Of a DNA stretch of 64,000 nt, positions 60,987-64,000 are shown one piece after another. The DNA comes from Membranipora membranacea (lineage: Eukaryota > Bryozoa > Gymnolaemata > Cheilostomatida > Membraniporidae), in the NCBI GenBank assembly GCA_914767715.1, contig OU612075.1, positions 4,400,001 to 4,464,000 on the forward strand, written 5' to 3'. The notes beneath the pieces were generated by a model that made no database searches, was not told where the DNA came from, and worked only from the letters and a program-made list of their open reading frames with translations. Each line of letters begins with the position of its first letter. The stretch's first letter is position 1. A program made the translations under genes and the position numbers.

Positions 60987-61963
60987 TTGTTTGTCCCTCC
61001 ACTGTAAAGAAATGAACAGAGTGAATACCACCAATTGTAGCAAAGCTATCCCTGTATATCATGAGTTACTACATGACAACCAGTTCTCATAACACTAGCT
61101 AATACAGGATATTTTAAGATTGAGTTAAAGAAAGTTTTTAATCTATCATAAATACAGTATGATAGGATGTTTCTTATGTTGTTTTGTGTAGCAGAAGTCA
61201 GTTATAGCCGATACTGAGCCATCTCCAAACTAGCCGAACTAAACTTTGGCCTATATGGGTTAGGGTAAAGGGTTGAATAATGACTAGTTTGATTCCTATT
61301 ATTTTTCTGTCAAATATTTTAATGGCTAAACTCATGGATTGGTTTTTTTACTGAACCATACCACCGTGTCTAGTGAGTTTTGTAGGAAGATTGTGGCATA
61401 CTTTTCCATTTTGGAACTGGCGCCTTCACAAAAACAAACATCAAACGCTCAAGCTACAGCTGACTAAATTTGCCATGATGAAAACACTTCTAACCAGCCC
61501 ACATCTAACCATCATGTTGCTCCCTAATTCAGTCAGCTTATAATTGAATATATCTGGGATGACCTAGTCCAAAAGTTTGGTTATGAGCAGCCAAAGTTTT
61601 AATTAACAAGATACAGATGTTCTAGAGGGATATTAAATTGATAAGCAGAATTTGGATAGCGGCCTCATTGTTTGAAATTCAAACAATAATTGATCAAATT
61701 GATTGTTACAGTAACTGAATGATCATTATATTATCATGCCGATAGGAGTTGGTGGGCGGTTATTTTCTGTGATCAGAAAATAGATCGGGCTCAGCCGGCT
61801 GCAACGCGGGTTCATGGCTTTATCAAACATAATGTAATGGGGCTAACTGCCATTGCAGCTGTGTGAGCACTTAGACTAGTTCCTAAGTCTCACCTGAATT
61901 TAGCGTCACCAGAGCTAGAAGCATCACACCAACCAGAATAAGCATTGGAGAAATCCTTGCCAT
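60784..61963 (-). CDS. Small GPI-anchored Thr/Ala-rich protein, member C
   Basis: Two exons on the minus strand: 61963-61894 (70 bases) and 61001-60784, joined in phase 1. The product is 95 residues. Exon 1 codes MARISPMLILVGVMLLALVT. The stalk starts VEGQTTT, has a run of nine Ala coded by a GCA/GCT-type triplet array (60955-60981), then TQVTTQVTTQ, a Gly/Ser spacer (AAGGSGGSA) and NNQTTTSGAAS. The tail AISAIAVLFASTFAHALL fits a GPI signal with the site near SGAAS. The Ala run and the near-perfect codon repeat point to replication slippage. Confidence 0.85.
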
Positions 61964-62175
61964 TTTAGGAAAGGTTGAAAGCAAAATAATTTGATTTAAG
62001 TTTAGTATATTAATATAGCAATGTGTCTGATCACAGCTTGGTAGGATAAGTGATTAATTTTAAGTCGGGAGTCAATTTTATTCGTCACTGATTGTTTGTT
62101 TTTTGAGATTATTCTCGACGTTGAAGGAGAAGGTATTGTGAGGGCTATAATATGCCTCTTGTTGGTTGTTCTGTT
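61964..62175 (-). promoter_or_regulatory. Conserved proximal promoter of GPI-family member C
   Basis: Read on the minus strand it repeats the promoter of member A in the same order and spacing, including CTTATCCTACCAAGCTGTGA and the TATA-like CATTGCTATATT (62011-62022). The likeness is stronger than between A and B. Confidence 0.65.
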
Positions 62176-62814
62176 CCTTGATTCCAAATTTCATTTTCTA
62201 CCTTCCTTCCCACCATTATCGATGTTATCTGGATCGAGAGGATAGTACACAAAGCACTTGAGAGATTGAGGGTATTCAAATATCAAACTCTCGATTATGC
62301 AACAACTATGAACAGCTAATGTTTTAAAAAGGTGAGTATGCAGGTAGGAAGCTGGGTTGAGAACAGATTCAAAGGAAACTACTTGTACAAGTGGAAGATA
62401 TAAATTTAAAATGAACAAGATGTGGGGGAAAGGATGATTATTTGATATTTGAAAGGGTATCACCTAGTCCCTGTCAGCTCAGATAGGCAAGATATGTATA
62501 TAGCAACATCGACATAAAATTTTAGTATTGATGTGTAACCCTCAGCGAATGTCTAACGTAATCTACACACTTTATCCCCATGGTGTTACATTTATAGTTC
62601 TTGGGGTTCTTCTTGCCCCCCCCCAACTTTACTCTTTCGCATTATATCCATGATTGGCGTTTTACGCTGTGAACTTTCATGGATGGATGAGCATTGCTGA
62701 GATAAAGCCTGATAAAAAACACGCCTCCAATCATTATATACTCAGGTCACATGACACTTCATGACACAGGTATACACTCGAGGGTGCGGGGGGGGGGCTG
62801 GAATAATCAACCTT

Positions 62815-62912
62815 GAAAGATCTCCCCAATGGGACTCAAACCCACAACTCCTGCGGCACCAATTCCCTGGCAGTGTAGAGCAAGTATGCTAACCAATTGC
62901 GCCTTTTTATTC
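62815..62912 (-). repeat. tRNA-like relic
   Basis: Minus strand: GGCGCAATTGGTTAGCATAC head, then GGGTTTGAGTCCCATTGGGG. A and B boxes are recognisable, but the spacing is longer than in a tRNA and the acceptor ends do not pair, so it is a SINE head or pseudo-tRNA. Confidence 0.5.
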
Positions 62913-63035
62913 ATCTCACCATCACCAATAGTCATAATTGTTTTAAGTATAGCGTAGGTATAGTCACTACAAGGCTGCCCCAGTATCAAGCACAGAAGCA
63001 AACATCTTTATTAATCATTTATTTTCATTGCAAAC

Positions 63036-63255
63036 TCAGGGCCGTAGTTTAGAAAAAGTGTTAGGGGAGGTAAAAGTCCAAAGCATCACCAGTAATTTTC
63101 TCCCGGAACAATTTAAGCCATTTTTATAAGCAAATGGAAAGCCCGAGTGAGCTGATTCTGACCTGGAATATCCAATTATAGCGTATTTTAGGCAACAATA
63201 TTGAGCATTCTAGGGAGGCAGAGCGGCCCTGCCTCACCTATATCAACGGGCCTGA
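63036..63255. repeat. Dispersed repeat, inverted partner of 58911-59135
   Basis: See the partner's landmarks. Here the order is reversed: GGGCCGTAGTTTAG near 63040, GAGCTGATTCTGACCTGGAA near 63150, CTAGGGAGGCAG near 63210 and CAACGGGCCTG near 63245. Confidence 0.7.
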
Positions 63256-63849
63256 AACTGTGTGGCACCAAACCCGGCACAAAGTTGATAGCCACTGGAT
63301 CGGTAATACAACATAACTTATTCCACATCAGTGGTCATGGCCCAATCAAACAGGATATTTGCATTATTTCTCTGTTGCATTGAGACTTTGGAAATCATAG
63401 TACGGCGGATATCTAAGATATTTCTTATCAATGTATTTAATAAAATATCGAAAAATTCATGATAACAATTTGAACTTTGAATTAAATATTAGCTGTCAAA
63501 GTGCAGATAAGAAAGCCAGGCGCAGACCCGGAGCACACAGCGGAGTTCGATGTCATAAGGTGTGCTTTAATATGAAAATCAACCCATCAAAGCAAAGCCA
63601 CGTAATGCGCTAAAGCAGAAAACTGACAACAGTTCGAGTTCGCATGTTTGTCATCACATGGCAAATACAAACGCTATTTAAGAAATAATGTTCAGTTATG
63701 AAAGATAAAAAAAAGCTCCAGTATCACAGTGATTCACACAGGGTAATCCAACACGATTCTGCTGAGAAATAATTTACATATTCAATTCTCCTTTTACTTT
63801 CAGTTCTGAGAACAGGTGTTGCTTGATATTTTCTCTAGGTGAGACAGTT

Positions 63850-64000
63850 TTATAGGATCATTACAATTGTGCTGACAATAACAGTCACGGCTCCGCTAAC
63901 AATGGACGCAGCTCCTGATGTGGTTTTGCTTGTTATGGGTGTAGTTTTCCCTGACGCTGGTTTAGCAGTTGTTGGTTTTGCTGTTGTTGGTTTTGCTGTT
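63850..64000 (-). CDS. Small GPI-anchored Thr/Lys-rich protein, member D (cut by window edge)
   Basis: The minus strand codes the C-terminal part: three copies of a TAKPT-like unit, then PASGKTTPITSKTTSGAAS and a hydrophobic tail (IVSGAVTVIVSTIVMIL) before TAA at 63852-63850. The Lys-Pro-Thr repeats resemble member B and the SGAAS site resembles member C. The first exon must lie beyond position 64000. It is the fourth member in this 13-kb cluster. Confidence 0.75.
   Translation of the reverse strand, partial: TAKPTTAKPTTAKPASGKTTPITSKTTSGAASIVSGAVTVIVSTIVMIL

Larger units (their letters stand above)
62176..63849. other. Spacer between members C and D
   Basis: Includes a tRNA-like relic on the minus strand (62815-62912) with B-box-like GGGTTTGAGTCCC, and the inverted repeat 63036-63255. 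No exon recognised. The left end of the region should hold member C's distal promoter and the right end the 3' UTR of member D. Confidence 0.4.

Overview
The window is AT-rich nuclear DNA from an animal, most likely an invertebrate. The genes are split by short GT-AG introns, mostly 100-900 bases. The protein families are metazoan: a TRIM-type B-box/filamin/NHL protein, an SLC16-type transporter, a secreted protein with a peritrophin-like cysteine domain, and small GPI-anchored Thr-rich proteins. There are many tRNA-derived SINEs. The phylum cannot be fixed from this sequence. I built gene models by hand by matching splice sites and codon phase.

Layout. 2.0-9.6 kb (+): a 13-exon TRIM2/3-like gene without a visible RING. 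11.5-14.9 kb (-): a type I membrane protein with an NHL-like extracellular domain. 16.1-16.3 kb (-): a lone signal-peptide exon. 17.5-19.9 kb (+): a seven-exon secreted Cys-rich protein. 20.9-21.4 kb (-): an Arg/Glu-rich ORF of unknown origin. 22.8-24.4 kb: degenerate tandem repeats, a palindromic element, a SINE and a stray copy of a transporter exon. 25.5-28.6 kb (-): a three-exon monocarboxylate-transporter-like gene.

28.7-42.6 kb is a repeat block with no intact gene. Similar segments recur in direct orientation, the best pair about 8.36 kb apart, with minisatellites and a nested hairpin cluster. A tRNA-Ala(AGC) follows at 42.81 kb. At 45.3-48.9 kb (+) lies a paralogue of the NHL membrane protein in inverted orientation to the first, with the same exon plan.

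51.0-64.0 kb holds the most distinctive system: four members (two +, two -, the last cut by the window edge) of a family of very small proteins. Each complete member has a 70-base exon coding a near-invariant signal peptide, one intron, and one exon coding a Thr-rich stalk that ends in a hydrophobic GPI-type tail. The signal peptide and proximal promoter are conserved while the stalk differs strongly. The predicted secreted or surface products (two NHL membrane proteins, the Cys-rich protein, the GPI family) share the window, but nothing in the sequence shows that they act together.
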